A DNA stretch of 64,000 nucleotides from Seonamhaeicola sediminis (GTDB lineage Bacteria; Bacteroidota; Bacteroidia; Flavobacteriales; Flavobacteriaceae), in NCBI RefSeq assembly GCF_004358095.2, contig NZ_SMZJ02000001.1, positions 1-64,000 of the forward strand, in the 5' to 3' direction. The notes below the pieces were generated by a model that was not told the origin of the DNA, made no database searches, and worked only from the letters and a program-made list of their open reading frames with translations. Positions 1-11,000 of this stretch are shown here, in pieces (positions within the stretch are counted from its first letter, which is position 1; every line of letters starts with the position of its first letter). A program made the translations under genes and the position numbers.

Positions 1-133
1 AAACCAAAGTCCCTCCCGACTCTTCGGTAAGAAGCTCTTTCCTATACTTCAAAGGAAAAACCAAATGATACAACAATAATGTCTTGTTATGGCTCTTGTA
101 TATATGCTCATCTTCCACAATCGAAATATACAC
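1..133 (-). CDS. tnpA: IS200/IS605-type TnpA transposase, N-terminal part, cut by window edge
   Basis: Reading leftward from GTG at 133 (or GTG at 118) gives an open frame to the window edge. It contains YKSHNKTLLLYHLVFPLKYR, which matches the first strand and helix of Y1-transposase TnpA proteins of the IS200/IS605 family. These are single-strand-specific tyrosine enzymes that move by peel-and-paste. An in-frame TAA lies a few codons upstream of 133, so the N-terminus is bounded. Only about 40 of the usual roughly 150 residues are visible; the catalytic HUH motif and tyrosine lie outside the window, so whether the gene is intact is unknown. Two hairpins lie between it and queD, as expected for an IS left end. 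Family assignment is from the N-terminal motif alone. Confidence 0.72.
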   Translation of the reverse strand, partial: MYISIVEDEHIYKSHNKTLLLYHLVFPLKYRKELLTEESGGTLV

Positions 134-147
134 TTTTTCAAAGCGTT

Positions 148-205
148 ATGAAAAACCAACCGTTTTTCATACTTTTCCTTTTCTACACCCGAGGCAAGCC
201 TCGGG
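148..205 (-). repeat. Two hairpins at the putative IS200 left end
   Basis: Seen directly: ATGAAAAAC (148-156) is the exact reverse complement of GTTTTTCAT (162-170), with a 5-nt loop. CCCGAGG (188-194) is the exact reverse complement of CCTCGGG (199-205), with loop CAAG. Both lie just upstream of the transposase start on its own strand. IS200/IS605 elements carry a subterminal hairpin recognised by TnpA at this position, and some also have a hairpin that hides the ribosome entry site. Which hairpin does what, and the exact IS boundary (somewhere in 206-245), cannot be fixed from one copy. Confidence 0.6.
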
Positions 206-245
206 GAATTCTATTGGATTAAATATAGAAAATAATTCTACAAAA

Positions 246-656
246 TTACTTCCCAGAATAGGTTACAAAATTTCTTGGTGTTTCATAAAGCGTTATTTCA
301 AGATCTAAATTGGCATCTATTTTTGGTCTCATTTTATTGTAGATTACCACCGAAATATTTTCAGCAGTTGGGTTTAAGTTTTCAAACTCTGGCACTTCAA
401 TATTCAGGTTTTTGTGATCAAAAGCGTCTTCAACTTCGTCTTTTATAATAGACTTGAGTACCTTCATATCAATAACATAACCCGTTTCTTTGTCAATCTC
501 TCCTGTTACACTCACTATTAGTTCATAATTGTGTCCATGAAAATTGGGATTATTACATTTATCAAAAATCAATTCGTTCTTTTCATTGCTCCATTCTTTT
601 CTGTATAACCTATGAGCCGCATTAAAGTGGGCTTTTCTACTTACTGTTACTCTCAT
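246..656 (-). CDS. queD: 6-carboxy-5,6,7,8-tetrahydropterin synthase (QueD/PTPS family)
   Basis: A 136-residue protein of the QueD/6-pyruvoyl-tetrahydropterin synthase family. It converts dihydroneopterin triphosphate to 6-carboxytetrahydropterin in the cytoplasm, the second step toward queuosine and other 7-deazapurines. The zinc ligands of the family are visible as His15 (AAHR) and His40/His42 (HGHNY), with the likely catalytic Cys34 just before them; length is normal. The ATG at 656 lies 20 nt inside the end of idi, so the two genes overlap and are probably cotranscribed and translationally coupled. No other queuosine gene is nearby, so a different pterin role cannot be excluded. Confidence 0.93.
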   Translation of the reverse strand: MRVTVSRKAHFNAAHRLYRKEWSNEKNELIFDKCNNPNFHGHNYELIVSVTGEIDKETGYVIDMKVLKSIIKDEVEDAFDHKNLNIEVPEFENLNPTAENISVVIYNKMRPKIDANLDLEITLYETPRNFVTYSGK

Positions 657-1179
657 TTGTAGTTACGTTTATATGTTCGTAGAATTTTTTAAAAATCACT
701 TTAAACCATGCCGTATAAAGTTCTGGTTTTTTAGCTATATGGGCTTTGACATCCTCCAAAGGCATCCACTTCCAATTGGCCACTTCATCTGGGTTAATAC
801 TTGGCTCTCCCTGATACTTTCCGAGTAAAATATGGTCATACTCATGCTCGGTCAATCCATTATCAAAAGAGGCCTTATAAATAAACGAAATAGATTCTTC
901 TAGTTCTGTCACAAACCCCATCTCCTCTTGCAAGCGCCTTTTTCCGGCTTCAATATTACTTTCACCTTCACGTTGATGGCTACAGCAGGTGTTGGTCCAA
1001 AGTCCTGGTGAGTGATATTTATCTAAAGCCCTTTGTTGCAGCATCAATTCATTTTTATGATTAAAAACAAAAACAGAAAACGCACGATGCAGCAGAGCTT
1101 TTTCATGAGCTTCCATTTTAGGCTTTAACCCAATTTGCTCGTCCTGTTCATTAACAAGAATTACTTTTTCTTCTTCCAT
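637..1179 (-). CDS. idi: Isopentenyl-diphosphate delta-isomerase, type I
   Basis: A 180-residue Nudix-fold isomerase that interconverts IPP and DMAPP, the starters for quinone, carotenoid and undecaprenyl synthesis. The active-site segment TNTCCSHQ holds the catalytic cysteine (about Cys66), and a Nudix-like helix with REGESNIEAG and RLQEEMG follows. Type I enzymes need Mg2+/Mn2+ and no flavin. Length and start (ATG at 1179) are typical. It is the first gene of an idi-queD pair whose ends overlap. A promoter box for it lies at 1187-1194, back to back with prfC. Confidence 0.95.
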   Translation of the reverse strand: MEEEKVILVNEQDEQIGLKPKMEAHEKALLHRAFSVFVFNHKNELMLQQRALDKYHSPGLWTNTCCSHQREGESNIEAGKRRLQEEMGFVTELEESISFIYKASFDNGLTEHEYDHILLGKYQGEPSINPDEVANWKWMPLEDVKAHIAKKPELYTAWFKVIFKKFYEHINVTTNESNSK

Positions 1180-1186
1180 AGTAAAA

Positions 1187-1194
1187 CAAAAATA
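1187..1194 (-). promoter_or_regulatory. -7 box (TATTTTTG) of the idi-queD promoter
   Basis: On the minus strand TATTTTTG fits the Bacteroidota -7 consensus TAnnTTTG. It ends 7 nt before the idi ATG, so the leader would be very short. A TTG lies 21 nt upstream as a plausible -33 element. Confidence 0.5.
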
Positions 1195-1269
1195 CCAAGT
1201 AATAATTAATATTTACAATGTTTACAAGAAAAACTAAAAATGCCAATTATGAAATACTAAATTATAAAG

Positions 1270-1277
1270 TATCTTTG
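1270..1277 (+). promoter_or_regulatory. -7 box (TATCTTTG) of the prfC promoter
   Basis: TATCTTTG followed by CA is a perfect TAnnTTTG box 21 nt upstream of the prfC ATG at 1299. It lies inside the longer open frame that begins at 1218, which argues that the true protein starts at 1299. Confidence 0.6.
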
Positions 1278-1298
1278 CAGCCATTCAAGAATATCAAC

Positions 1299-2888
1299 AT
1301 GAGTTTTTTAAAAGAAATTAAACGCAGACGTACTTTTGGGATTATTTCCCATCCAGATGCTGGTAAAACTACTTTAACAGAAAAATTATTGCTTTTTGGA
1401 GGTGCCATTCAAGAAGCTGGAGCTGTAAAAAGTAACAAGATAAAGAAAGGAGCTACTAGTGATTTTATGGAAATTGAAAGACAGCGTGGTATTTCGGTCG
1501 CAACATCTGTACTAGCATTTGAGTATAACAACATTAAAATTAATATTCTTGATACGCCTGGTCATAAAGATTTTGCTGAGGATACTTTTAGAACCTTAAC
1601 TGCTGTTGATAGTGTAATAGTGGTTATTGATGTTGCCAAAGGTGTCGAAGAACAAACTGAAAAACTGGTTGAAGTTTGTAGAATGCGAAATATTCCCATG
1701 ATTGTATTCATAAATAAATTGGATAGAGAAGGTAAAGATGCTTTTGATTTGTTAGATGAAGTTGAACAAAAGTTAGGTTTGAAAGTAACACCACTAAGTT
1801 TCCCAATAGGTATGGGTTATGAATTTAAGGGTATTTATAATATTTGGGAGAAAAACATAAACCTATTTAGTGGAGACAGCAGAAAAGATATTGAAGAAAC
1901 TATTCAAATATCAGATTTATCGTCTACTGAGTTAGATACTTTGGTAGGTAAAGATTCTGCTAACACCTTAAGAGATGAAATTGAATTGGTAGAGGGTATC
2001 TATCCAGAATTTGACAAAGAAGCCTATAGAAATGGTCATTTACAACCTGTATTTTTTGGTTCTGCACTAAACAACTTTGGTGTTAGAGAACTTTTAGATT
2101 GCTTTGTTGATATTGCACCTACCCCAAGAGCTAAACAAAGTGATACTAGATTGGTTACACCCGAAGAAAACAAATTTACAGGGTTTGTTTTTAAAATTCA
2201 TGCCAATATGGACCCCAATCATAGAAACCGATTGGCTTTTGTAAAAATTGTTTCTGGAGAGTTTAAACGAAATACCCCTTACCTTCATGTTAGACACAAT
2301 AAAAAGCTAAAATTCTCTAGCCCAAATGCTTTTTTTGCGGAGAAAAAAGAGATTGTAGATATATCTTATCCAGGTGATATTGTTGGTTTACAGGATACTG
2401 GAAGCTTTAAAATTGGAGACACACTTACAGAAGGTGAAGTTTTAAATTACAGAGGTATTCCAAGCTTTTCACCAGAACATTTTAGATATATTAATAATGC
2501 AGATCCTTTAAAATCTAAGCAATTAGCTAAAGGTATAGATCAATTAATGGATGAAGGTGTTGCTCAATTATTTACATTAGAATTAAACGGTAGAAAAGTA
2601 ATTGGTACTGTAGGAGCATTACAGTATGAAGTAATACAGTATAGATTAGAGCATGAATATGGAGCCAAATGCACCTATGAAAACTTAAATGTGGCCAAAG
2701 CTTGTTGGATTGATCCAGAAGATGATAAAAATGATCAATACAAAGAGTTCATCCAAGTTAAGCAGCGTTTTCTTGCAAAAGACAAAAAAGGTCAATTGGT
2801 CTTTTTTGCAGATTCACTATTTTCATTACAAATGACCCAGCAAAAATACCCGAGTATTAAATTTCATTTTACATCAGAATTTAATTAA
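1299..2888 (+). CDS. prfC: Peptide chain release factor 3 (RF3 GTPase)
   Basis: A 529-residue translational GTPase that recycles RF1/RF2 from the ribosome after peptide release. The G-domain motifs are complete: HPDAGKTT (residues 18-25), the GISVAT switch, DTPGH and NKLD. Domains II and III of the RF3 family follow. The length matches the E. coli protein. The frame is open from 1218, but I start at the ATG at 1299 ([14 protein letters not shown]). That is the conserved N-terminus, and a promoter box sits at 1270-1277. It is monocistronic and divergent from idi. Confidence 0.96.
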   Translation: MSFLKEIKRRRTFGIISHPDAGKTTLTEKLLLFGGAIQEAGAVKSNKIKKGATSDFMEIERQRGISVATSVLAFEYNNIKINILDTPGHKDFAEDTFRTLTAVDSVIVVIDVAKGVEEQTEKLVEVCRMRNIPMIVFINKLDREGKDAFDLLDEVEQKLGLKVTPLSFPIGMGYEFKGIYNIWEKNINLFSGDSRKDIEETIQISDLSSTELDTLVGKDSANTLRDEIELVEGIYPEFDKEAYRNGHLQPVFFGSALNNFGVRELLDCFVDIAPTPRAKQSDTRLVTPEENKFTGFVFKIHANMDPNHRNRLAFVKIVSGEFKRNTPYLHVRHNKKLKFSSPNAFFAEKKEIVDISYPGDIVGLQDTGSFKIGDTLTEGEVLNYRGIPSFSPEHFRYINNADPLKSKQLAKGIDQLMDEGVAQLFTLELNGRKVIGTVGALQYEVIQYRLEHEYGAKCTYENLNVAKACWIDPEDDKNDQYKEFIQVKQRFLAKDKKGQLVFFADSLFSLQMTQQKYPSIKFHFTSEFN

Positions 2889-2970
2889 CCTACTATGTAT
2901 TTCATCGATAATTTCTGAAATAATTTGTTTTTAAACGATATTTTCATACATTTAATCGGCAATTTAAATC

Positions 2971-2992
2971 TGTAGAAAGATAGTTTTCTACA
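2971..2992 (+). repeat. Small hairpin between prfC and the ferredoxin-like gene
   Basis: TGTAGAAA (2971-2978) pairs with TTTCTACA (2985-2992) around a short loop. No U-run follows, so it is not a convincing terminator. It lies in the leader region of the gene starting at 3029 and may affect its mRNA. Confidence 0.3.
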
Positions 2993-3028
2993 TTTAATGA
3001 AGAATATAACCCCAAAAATGTTCTACCT

Positions 3029-3262
3029 ATGGAAGTTAAAGCTAACGAATTCAGTAATAAAGATATTACTGTCACCTACGATCCATGTAAATGTATTTTA
3101 TCTGGAACTTGTGCCAAAGAACTCTCTGATGTATTTAGTAATTCTATTATTCCTTGGGTGAATTTAGATCACACTGAAACTAAACGCATCATTGAACAAG
3201 TTAAGAGGTGCCCTTCGGGAGCCTTACATTATTTTAAAAACAAAAGCATGCAAGCTTCATAA
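3029..3262 (+). CDS. Divergent 4Fe-4S mono-cluster protein (YjdI-like, Fer4_19)
   Basis: A 77-residue protein of the small divergent ferredoxin-like family found in YjdI. Four cysteines fit one 4Fe-4S cluster: Cys20, Cys22, Cys28 and Cys61, the last in KRCPSGAL. The spacing differs from classical CxxCxxC ferredoxins, as is usual for this family. No signal peptide is visible, so it should be cytoplasmic. Its electron-transfer partner is unknown; the family often sits beside acetyltransferase domains, which are absent here. It ends at a bidirectional terminator shared with the convergent DUF3467 gene. Confidence 0.88.
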   Translation: MEVKANEFSNKDITVTYDPCKCILSGTCAKELSDVFSNSIIPWVNLDHTETKRIIEQVKRCPSGALHYFKNKSMQAS

Positions 3263-3298
3263 AAAAAGCCTTGAACTATGTAGTTCAAGGCTTTTTTT
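3262..3298 (+). terminator. Bidirectional intrinsic terminator
   Basis: AAAAAGCCTTGAACTA and TAGTTCAAGGCTTTTT form a near-perfect stem with an A-run on one side and a T-run on the other. It can stop transcription from both the ferredoxin-like gene (+) and the DUF3467 gene (-). Confidence 0.88.
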
Positions 3299-3301
3299 AT
3301 T

Positions 3302-3619
3302 TTATGCTTGCCCTGTTGGACCAAAATTCAATGGTATTGGTGGTTGCTCGTAATCTTTAATTTCACCATGTGCATTTTCAAATCTAGCCACATTATCGGC
3401 TAAAGCTTTTAATAACCGTTTTGCATGCTGTGGTGTTAGAATAATTCTAGATTTTACTTTGTTTTTAGGAACCCCAGGCATAATGTTTACAAAATCTACC
3501 ACAAATTCTGATACAGAATGATTAATAATTGCCAAGTTAGAATAAGTCCCTTCTGCAACTTTTTCATCTAACTCAATATTTATCTGACCTTGTTTTGGTT
3601 TATCAGTTTCGTCTGCCAT
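3302..3619 (-). CDS. DUF3467 domain-containing protein
   Basis: A 105-residue protein that I recognise as the DUF3467 family, a small acidic protein common in Bacteroidota and often encoded next to rpoC. The family core is seen in segments such as YSNLAIINHS, EFVVDFV and LTPQHAKRLLKAL. No enzyme motif, signal peptide or membrane segment is visible. It lies downstream of rpoC on the same strand, beyond a hairpin and a REP-like element. It could be read as the tail of the rpo operon or separately. Its function is not known. Confidence 0.85.
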   Translation of the reverse strand: MADETDKPKQGQINIELDEKVAEGTYSNLAIINHSVSEFVVDFVNIMPGVPKNKVKSRIILTPQHAKRLLKALADNVARFENAHGEIKDYEQPPIPLNFGPTGQA

Positions 3620-3636
3620 AATTTTATTTTTTAATT

Positions 3637-3675
3637 AAAAAGCCTCCAAGTAAATTATACATGAAGGCTTTTGTT
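3637..3675 (-). terminator. Hairpin with U-run after rpoC
   Basis: AAAAGCCT and AAGGCTTTT form an imperfect stem (about 3638-3671). On the minus strand it is followed by TTTTTAATT. It lies 85-125 nt past the rpoC stop and directly before the DUF3467 start, so it is either the operon terminator or an attenuator before the small gene. Confidence 0.55.
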
Positions 3676-3681
3676 TTTTTA

Positions 3682-3751
3682 GATTCCCGCATTACTCATC
3701 GATACTTACCTTCACAATAAGGTATTCGTGAATCTTCGATTTCGCGGGAAT
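3682..3751. repeat. REP-like palindrome with an enlarged loop
   Basis: GATTCCCGC at 3682-3690 and GCGGGAAT at 3744-3751, followed by AACAG, are the two arms of the same dispersed palindrome found at 16565, 54321, 57959 and 58013. Here the usual 4-nt centre is replaced by about 53 nt that themselves form weak internal pairs (GATACTTACC against GGTATTCGTG). It lies between rpoC and its downstream hairpin. Confidence 0.6.
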
Positions 3752-3760
3752 AACAGATAA

Positions 3761-6700
3761 TTAATTGTAATTCAACTCTTGTTTTACTTGCATCATTTCG
3801 TCAAATTCCTCTTTAGAACCTACAATAATATCAGAATAACTTCTCATACCTGTACCTGCTGGAATTCTATGCCCTACAATTACATTTTCTTTAAGTCCTT
3901 CTAAAGTATCTATTTTACCAGCTACAGCAGCTTCGTTAAGAACCTTTGTGGTTTCTTGGAAAGATGCAGCAGATATAAATGATTTTGTTTGAAGTGATGC
4001 TCTAGTAATACCTTGTAATATTGGCGTTGCAGTTGCTGGTTTAGCATCTCTTGCCTCAACAAGTTTTTTATCTTCTCTACGCAATAAAGAATTCTCATCT
4101 CTCAATTGGCGAGGTGTTACCATTTGCCCCGCTTTAAGATTTACAGAATCACCAGCGTCTTCAATAACTTTCATTCCGAAGATATCATCATTTTCTTTGA
4201 TAAAATCAGCTTTATGAACTAATTGATCTTCTAAGAAAATAGTATCTCCAGAGTCTATAATCTTAACCTTACGCATCATTTGTCTTACAACAACTTCAAA
4301 ATGCTTATCATTAATTTTCACACCTTGCAGACGATATACTTCTTGTACCTCATTCACTAAATATTGTTGTACAGCTGAAGGTCCTTTAATATTTAAGATA
4401 TCATCTGGAGTTACAGAACCATCAGATAAAGGCATACCAGCTTTTACATAATCATTTTCTTGAACAAGAATTTGATTAGATAACTTAACTAAGTACTTCT
4501 TAATATCTCCTGTTTTAGATTCTACTATAATCTCACGATTACCACGTTTGATTTTTCCAAAAGAAACAACGCCATCAATCTCACTAACAACAGCTGGGTT
4601 AGATGGATTACGAGCTTCAAACAACTCTGTAACACGTGGTAAACCTCCTGTTATATCACCGGCTTTGGCTGATTTTCTAGGAATCTTAACTAATACTTTA
4701 CCAACATTAATTTTCTCACCATCATCAATCATTAAGTGTGCACCTACTGGTAAATTGTATGAGCGTATAGTTTCACCTTTTGCATCTTCAATATGAATGG
4801 TAGGAATTAATTTCTTGTTTCTAGATTCTGAAATTACTTTTTCCTGGAATCCGGTTTGCTCATCAATTTCAACTTGATAGGTTATACCTTGCTCAATATT
4901 TTCATATTTAATCTTACCAGCAAATTCTGAAATAATAACACCGTTGTATGGATCCCAAGTACAAACAACATCTCCTTTACTTAATTTTTGTCCGTTCTTT
5001 ATTAAAAGATTTGAACCGTAAGGAATATTATTAGTACTTAAAGTTATGCCTGTTTTCTCATCAACTAACTTAACTTCAGAAGTACGAGAAATAACAATAT
5101 CAACGTCATTTCCTTCACTATCAACACCTTTAACAGTTTTTAAGTCTTCAATTTCAGCAATACCATTAAACTTAACAGCAAGCTTATTGTCCTCAGAAAT
5201 ATTACCTGCAATACCACCTACGTGGAATGTACGCAAGGTTAGCTGTGTTCCAGGTTCTCCAATAGACTGTGCAGCAACTACACCAACAGCCTCACCACGT
5301 TGTACCATTTTACCAGTAGCCAAGTTACGTCCGTAACATTTAGCACAAATACCTTGTAAAGCCTCACAAGTTAATGCTGAACGTACTTCAATACTTTCAA
5401 TTGGAGAATCTTCAATAGATTTTGCTATATCATCCTCAATTAATTGACCAGCAGATACCAATAACTCATCTGTTAATGGATTATGAACATCATTTAAAGA
5501 AACACGACCTACAATTCTTTCTTCTAAGGTTTCTACAACTTCATCGTTTTTCTTTAATGCTTCTACTTCAACACCTCTTAAAGTTCCACAATCTTCAGTA
5601 TTAATGATTACATCTTGAGACACATCAACTAATCTTCGCGTTAAATAACCTGCATCTGCTGTTTTAAGAGCGGTATCTGCAAGACCTTTACGTGCTCCGT
5701 GTGTAGAGATAAAGTACTCTAAAATTGAAAGTCCTTCTTTAAAGTTAGAAAGAATAGGGTTTTCAATAATCTCTCCACCACCAGCGTTAGATTTTTTTGG
5801 TTTTGCCATTAACCCACGCATACCGGTAAGCTGACGAATCTGTTCTTTAGAACCACGAGCTCCAGAATCAAGCATCATAAACACAGAGTTAAACCCTTGT
5901 TGGTCTTCTCGAATACGCTTCATAGACAACTCGGTTAATTCGGCATTGGTAGAAGTCCAAATATCAATAACCTGATTGTATCTCTCGTTATTGGTAATAA
6001 GTCCCATATTATAGTTACCTGTAATACCATCAACTAAACCATTAGCCTTGTCTATCATTCCTTGTTTTTCTGGTGGAATAATGATATCTCCTAAGCTAAA
6101 AGACAACCCTCCTTGAAAGGCGAATTTAAATCCTAGCGTTCTAATAGAATCTAAGAAATCTGCTGTTTCAGGAACTGAGGTAACTTTTAAGATATTTCCA
6201 ATAATATCTCTTAAAGACTTTTTAGTTAAAACTTGATTTATGTATCCAGCAGCTTGAGGAACGTGTTGGTTAAATAACACACGACCTACCGTGGTTTCAA
6301 CAATCATTCTATCAAGTTTCCCTTCTTCATTTAAATCAATTGTTCTTACCTTAATACCCGCATTTAAATCTACTCTTTTCTCGTTAAAAGCTATTACAAC
6401 CTCTTCTGGTGAATAGAAAGTTAATCCTTCTCCTTTGACTGGTATTTCGGGAGTTGATTTACGCTCTTTAGTCATATAGTATAACCCAAGAACCATATCC
6501 TGAGATGGTACCGTTACTGGTGATCCATTAGCAGGATTTAAGATATTATGGGATGCCAACATTAATAATTGACATTCTAAAATAGCCTCTGGCCCTAATG
6601 GTAAGTGAACTGCCATTTGGTCACCATCAAAATCTGCGTTAAATGCCGTACATACTAATGGGTGTAACTGAATTGCTTTACCCTCGATTAACTTAGGTTG

Positions 6701-8062
6701 AAAAGCTTGAATACCCAAACGGTGTAAGGTAGGAGCACGGTTTAGTAATACTGGATGTCCTTTAAGAACATTTTCCAAAATATCCCAAACCACAGGCTCT
6801 CTTTTGTCTATAATTTTCTTTGCAGATTTTACAGTTTTTACAATACCTCTTTCAATTAATTTTCTAATTACAAAAGGCTTATAAAGTTCTGCTGCCATGT
6901 TTTTAGGCAATCCACACTCATATAATTTTAATTCAGGACCTACAACAATTACAGAACGTGCTGAATAATCTACACGTTTACCAAGTAAGTTTTGACGAAA
7001 ACGCCCTTGCTTACCTTTTAATGAATCTGATAATGATTTTAATGGTCTGTTAGAATCTGTTTTTACTGCTGATGACTTACGTGTATTGTCAAACAAAGAA
7101 TCTACTGATTCTTGTAACATTCGTTTTTCGTTACGTAAAATTACCTCAGGAGCTTTTATTTCAACTAAGCGTTTTAAGCGATTGTTTCTTATAATTACTC
7201 TTCGGTACAAATCATTTAAATCTGAAGTAGCAAAACGACCACCATCTAATGGTACTAACGGACGTAATTCTGGTGGAATTACTGGAATAACCTTCATAAT
7301 CATCCACTCAGGACGATTTTCACGATTATTGTTAGATTCACGTAAAGCTTCAACAACTTGTAAACGTTTTAAAGCTTCTGTTTTACGCTGTTTAGACGTT
7401 TCAGTATTTGCTTTATGACGTAATTCATATGATAAAGATTCTAAATCTATTCTAGCTAAAAGCTCAATTAAACATTCAGCTCCCATTTTAGCAATAAACT
7501 TCTCTGGGTCTGAATCATCTAAATATTGGTTTTCTTGTGGAAGCGTTTCAAGAATATTTAAGTATTCTTCTTCTGTTAAGAAATCCATTTTTTGTAATGG
7601 TTCACCTTCTTCATTTTTAGCATTACCAGGTTGAATTACTACGTAACGTTCGTAGTAAATGATCATATCTAATTTCTTAGACGGTAAGCCTAATAAATAA
7701 CCTATTTTGTTTGGTAAAGAACGGAAGTACCAGATATGTGCTACAGGCACCACTAAGTTTATGTGTCCTACTCTATCTCTACGTACTTTTTTCTCAGTAA
7801 CTTCAACACCACAACGGTCACAAACAATACCTTTATATCGAATTCTTTTATACTTTCCACAAGCACATTCGTAGTCTTTTACAGGACCAAAAATACGCTC
7901 ACAAAACAAACCATCACGTTCTGGTTTGTGTGTTCGATAATTAATAGTTTCTGGTTTTAAAACCTCACCTCTAGACTCTGCTAAAATAGATTCTGGTGAT
8001 GCTAAACCAATTGAGATTTTATTGAATCTCTTAACTGCATTTTTATCTTGTTTTCTTGCCAT
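3761..8062 (-). CDS. rpoC: DNA-directed RNA polymerase subunit beta'
   Basis: A 1433-residue protein of normal Bacteroidota length. The N-terminal zinc site is visible (Cys66, Cys68, Cys81, Cys84), as is the catalytic NADFDGDQM motif that binds the active-site Mg2+. A second cysteine group (about [11 protein letters not shown]) and the bridge-helix/trigger-loop region are also present. It forms the catalytic core with RpoB, which lies 30 nt upstream in the same operon. The start ATG at 8062 gives the conserved [21 protein letters not shown]-terminus. No truncation or insertion is apparent. Confidence 0.98.
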   Translation of the reverse strand: MARKQDKNAVKRFNKISIGLASPESILAESRGEVLKPETINYRTHKPERDGLFCERIFGPVKDYECACGKYKRIRYKGIVCDRCGVEVTEKKVRRDRVGHINLVVPVAHIWYFRSLPNKIGYLLGLPSKKLDMIIYYERYVVIQPGNAKNEEGEPLQKMDFLTEEEYLNILETLPQENQYLDDSDPEKFIAKMGAECLIELLARIDLESLSYELRHKANTETSKQRKTEALKRLQVVEALRESNNNRENRPEWMIMKVIPVIPPELRPLVPLDGGRFATSDLNDLYRRVIIRNNRLKRLVEIKAPEVILRNEKRMLQESVDSLFDNTRKSSAVKTDSNRPLKSLSDSLKGKQGRFRQNLLGKRVDYSARSVIVVGPELKLYECGLPKNMAAELYKPFVIRKLIERGIVKTVKSAKKIIDKREPVVWDILENVLKGHPVLLNRAPTLHRLGIQAFQPKLIEGKAIQLHPLVCTAFNADFDGDQMAVHLPLGPEAILECQLLMLASHNILNPANGSPVTVPSQDMVLGLYYMTKERKSTPEIPVKGEGLTFYSPEEVVIAFNEKRVDLNAGIKVRTIDLNEEGKLDRMIVETTVGRVLFNQHVPQAAGYINQVLTKKSLRDIIGNILKVTSVPETADFLDSIRTLGFKFAFQGGLSFSLGDIIIPPEKQGMIDKANGLVDGITGNYNMGLITNNERYNQVIDIWTSTNAELTELSMKRIREDQQGFNSVFMMLDSGARGSKEQIRQLTGMRGLMAKPKKSNAGGGEIIENPILSNFKEGLSILEYFISTHGARKGLADTALKTADAGYLTRRLVDVSQDVIINTEDCGTLRGVEVEALKKNDEVVETLEERIVGRVSLNDVHNPLTDELLVSAGQLIEDDIAKSIEDSPIESIEVRSALTCEALQGICAKCYGRNLATGKMVQRGEAVGVVAAQSIGEPGTQLTLRTFHVGGIAGNISEDNKLAVKFNGIAEIEDLKTVKGVDSEGNDVDIVISRTSEVKLVDEKTGITLSTNNIPYGSNLLIKNGQKLSKGDVVCTWDPYNGVIISEFAGKIKYENIEQGITYQVEIDEQTGFQEKVISESRNKKLIPTIHIEDAKGETIRSYNLPVGAHLMIDDGEKINVGKVLVKIPRKSAKAGDITGGLPRVTELFEARNPSNPAVVSEIDGVVSFGKIKRGNREIIVESKTGDIKKYLVKLSNQILVQENDYVKAGMPLSDGSVTPDDILNIKGPSAVQQYLVNEVQEVYRLQGVKINDKHFEVVVRQMMRKVKIIDSGDTIFLEDQLVHKADFIKENDDIFGMKVIEDAGDSVNLKAGQMVTPRQLRDENSLLRREDKKLVEARDAKPATATPILQGITRASLQTKSFISAASFQETTKVLNEAAVAGKIDTLEGLKENVIVGHRIPAGTGMRSYSDIIVGSKEEFDEMMQVKQELNYN

Positions 8063-8092
8063 AATATATGGATGAAATGATTTTTTTATTTA

Positions 8093-11000
8093 CTACTCCT
8101 CTAATCTGATATCTAATCCTAAACCTTTTAATTCATGCATTAATACATTGAATGACTCAGGTAAACCTGGATCAGGCATTGGCTCTCCTTTAACAATACT
8201 TTCGTAGGTTTTAGCTCTACCAATTACATCATCAGATTTTACAGTTAAAATCTCACGTAAGGTGCTTGATGCTCCATAAGCTTCAAGTGCCCAAACTTCC
8301 ATCTCACCAAAACGCTGACCACCAAATTGTGCTTTACCACCAAGCGGCTGTTGTGTAATTAATGAGTAAGGACCTATAGAACGTGCATGCATTTTATCAT
8401 CAACCATGTGTCCTAATTTCAACATGTAGATAACACCTACAGTTGCTGGCTGATCAAAACGTTCACCTGTTCCACCATCATATAAATAAGTATGTCCATA
8501 TCTTGGGATACCTGCTTCATCAGTTAATTCATTAATCTGATCAATTGTAGCTCCATCAAAAATAGGCGTTGCGTACTTTCTACCTAACTTTTGACCTGCC
8601 CACCCTAAAACAGTTTCATAAATCTGACCAATATTCATACGAGATGGTACTCCTAACGGATTCAGTACAATGTCAACAGGTGTTCCATCTTCTAAGAATG
8701 GCATATCTTCTTGACGTACAATACGTGCAACAATACCTTTGTTACCGTGACGTCCCGCCATCTTATCACCTACTTTTAATTTACGCTTTTTAGCAATGTA
8801 AACTTTAGCAAGCTTAATAATTCCAGCAGGTAACTCATCTCCTACAGAAATGGTGAACTTCTCACGTCTTAATGCTCCTTGAAGATCGTTTTCTTTTATT
8901 TTGTAGTTGTGGATTAAATCGTCAACCAATTTATTAGTGTGGTCATCCGTAGTCCATTTTCCTGCAACTAAATGTGCATAATCATCAACAGCATTTAACA
9001 TTTTTAAAGTGAATTTTTTACCTTTTGGTAATACTTCTTCACCTAAATCGTTAAAGATACCTTGTGCTGTTTTACCATTTACAATGGCAAATAACTTATC
9101 AACTAAAACAGCTTTTAAGTCATCAAACTTTCTGTCGTATTCTGCTTCTAATGCTAAAATATCGTCTTTATCTTGAGCTCTCTTACGCTTATCTTTAACA
9201 GCTCTTGCAAATAATTTCTTATCAATTACAACACCGTTCAATGAAGGTGAAGCCTTTAAAGATGCGTCTTTTACATCTCCAGCTTTATCACCAAAAATAG
9301 CACGTAGTAATTTCTCCTCTGGCGTTGGATCAGACTCTCCTTTTGGAGTAATCTTACCTATTAATATATCGCCAGGTTTTACTTCGGCACCAATTCGAAT
9401 CATACCATGTTCGTCCAAGTCTTTTGTTGCCTCTTCCGATACATTTGGAATGTCGTTTGTTAACTCCTCATTACCTAATTTGGTGTCTCTAACTTCTAAA
9501 GAATATTCATCAATATGAATGGATGTAAATATATCTTCGCGAACAACTTTTTCAGAAATAACAATAGCATCCTCAAAGTTGTAACCTTTCCATGGCATGA
9601 AAGCAACTTTCATATTTCTACCAAGCGCTAACTCACCTTGTTGGGTAGCATATCCTTCACAAAGTACTTGACCTTTAATAACTTTATCCCCTTTTTTAAC
9701 AATAGGTTTAAGGTTGATTGAAGTCCCTTGGTTAGTTTTTCTAAACTTAACTAATTGATATGTTTTTACGTCTGAATCGAAACTTACTTTTGCTTCATCT
9801 TCAGTACGATCATATCTAATTTGAATTTCATTAGCATCAACATAAAGTACTTCTCCAGAACCCTCAGCATTAACTAAAACACGTGAATCTGAAGCTACTT
9901 GACGCTCAAGACCAGTGCCTACTATAGGCGCATCTACTCTTAATAATGGTACCGCTTGACGCATCATGTTTGATCCCATCAAAGCACGGTTTGCATCATC
10001 ATGCTCTAAGAAAGGAATTAATGATGCTGAAATAGATGAAATTTGATTTGGAGCAACATCTGTATAGTGTAATTCACTTGGATCAATTACTGGGAAATCT
10101 CCTTCTTGACGTGCAATAACCTTATCATGAAGAATTTTTCCAGATTCATCAACCTCTACAGTTGCTTGGGCAATTAGTTTTTCTTCCTCCTCCTCGGCAC
10201 TTAAATATGTTGGCTTATTTTTGATATCTACAACACCATCTGTAACTTTTCTATAGGGTGTTTCAATGAATCCCATAGAATTTACTTTGGCGTATACTGA
10301 TAGTGAAGAAATCAATCCTATATTTGGTCCCTCAGGAGTTTCTATCGGACAAAGTCTTCCATAATGTGTGTAGTGAACGTCACGTACCTCAAAACCTGCT
10401 CTTTCTCTTGAAAGACCTCCAGGTCCTAGAGCTGATAAACGACGCTTATGAGTAATCTCTGCTAATGGATTGGTTTGATCCATAAACTGAGACAACTGGT
10501 TTGTACCAAAAAATGAATTGATAACTGAAGATAAAGTCTTCGCGTTAATCAAATCAATAGGAGTAAACACCTCGTTATCACGAACATTCATACGCTCACG
10601 AATGGTACGTGCCATACGTGCTAAACCAACTCCAAATTGAGATGACAACTGCTCACCAACGGTACGTACACGACGGTTTGATAAGTGATCAATATCATCA
10701 ATCTCTGCCTTAGAGTTGATTAGCTCAATTAAATATTTTATAATGGTAATAATATCATCTTTAGAAAGCACTTGCTTATCCATGCCAATATCAAGACCTA
10801 ATTTTTTGTTCATTCTGTAACGCCCAACTTCACCAAGAGAGTAACGTTGGTCTGAAAAGAATAATTTATCAATTATTCCACGAGCCGTTTCCTCATCTGG
10901 TGGTTCAGCATTACGTAATTGGCGGTAAATATGCTCAACAGCTTCCTTTTCAGAATTTGTTGGATCTTTTTGAAGCGTATTGTGAATAATAGCGTAATCA

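Noticed and set aside
84-308. Plus-strand open frame of 74 codons at the left edge
   Set aside because: It runs opposite the transposase start, the hairpins and the queD 3' end, and has no protein-like features.
1218-1298. Upstream extension of prfC to the ATG at 1218
   Set aside because: The extension precedes a good -7 promoter box and the conserved RF3 N-terminus begins at 1299.
4548-5604. Several plus-strand open frames opposite rpoC
   Set aside because: They are antisense shadows of a highly conserved gene; their composition follows the rpoC codon pattern.
7086-7418. 110-codon plus-strand frame opposite the rpoC 5' part
   Set aside because: Antisense shadow; no start context and no recognisable domain.
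10400-10560. Possible rifampicin-resistance change in rpoB
   Set aside because: The cluster reads as the normal sequence at the classical Asp, His and Ser positions.
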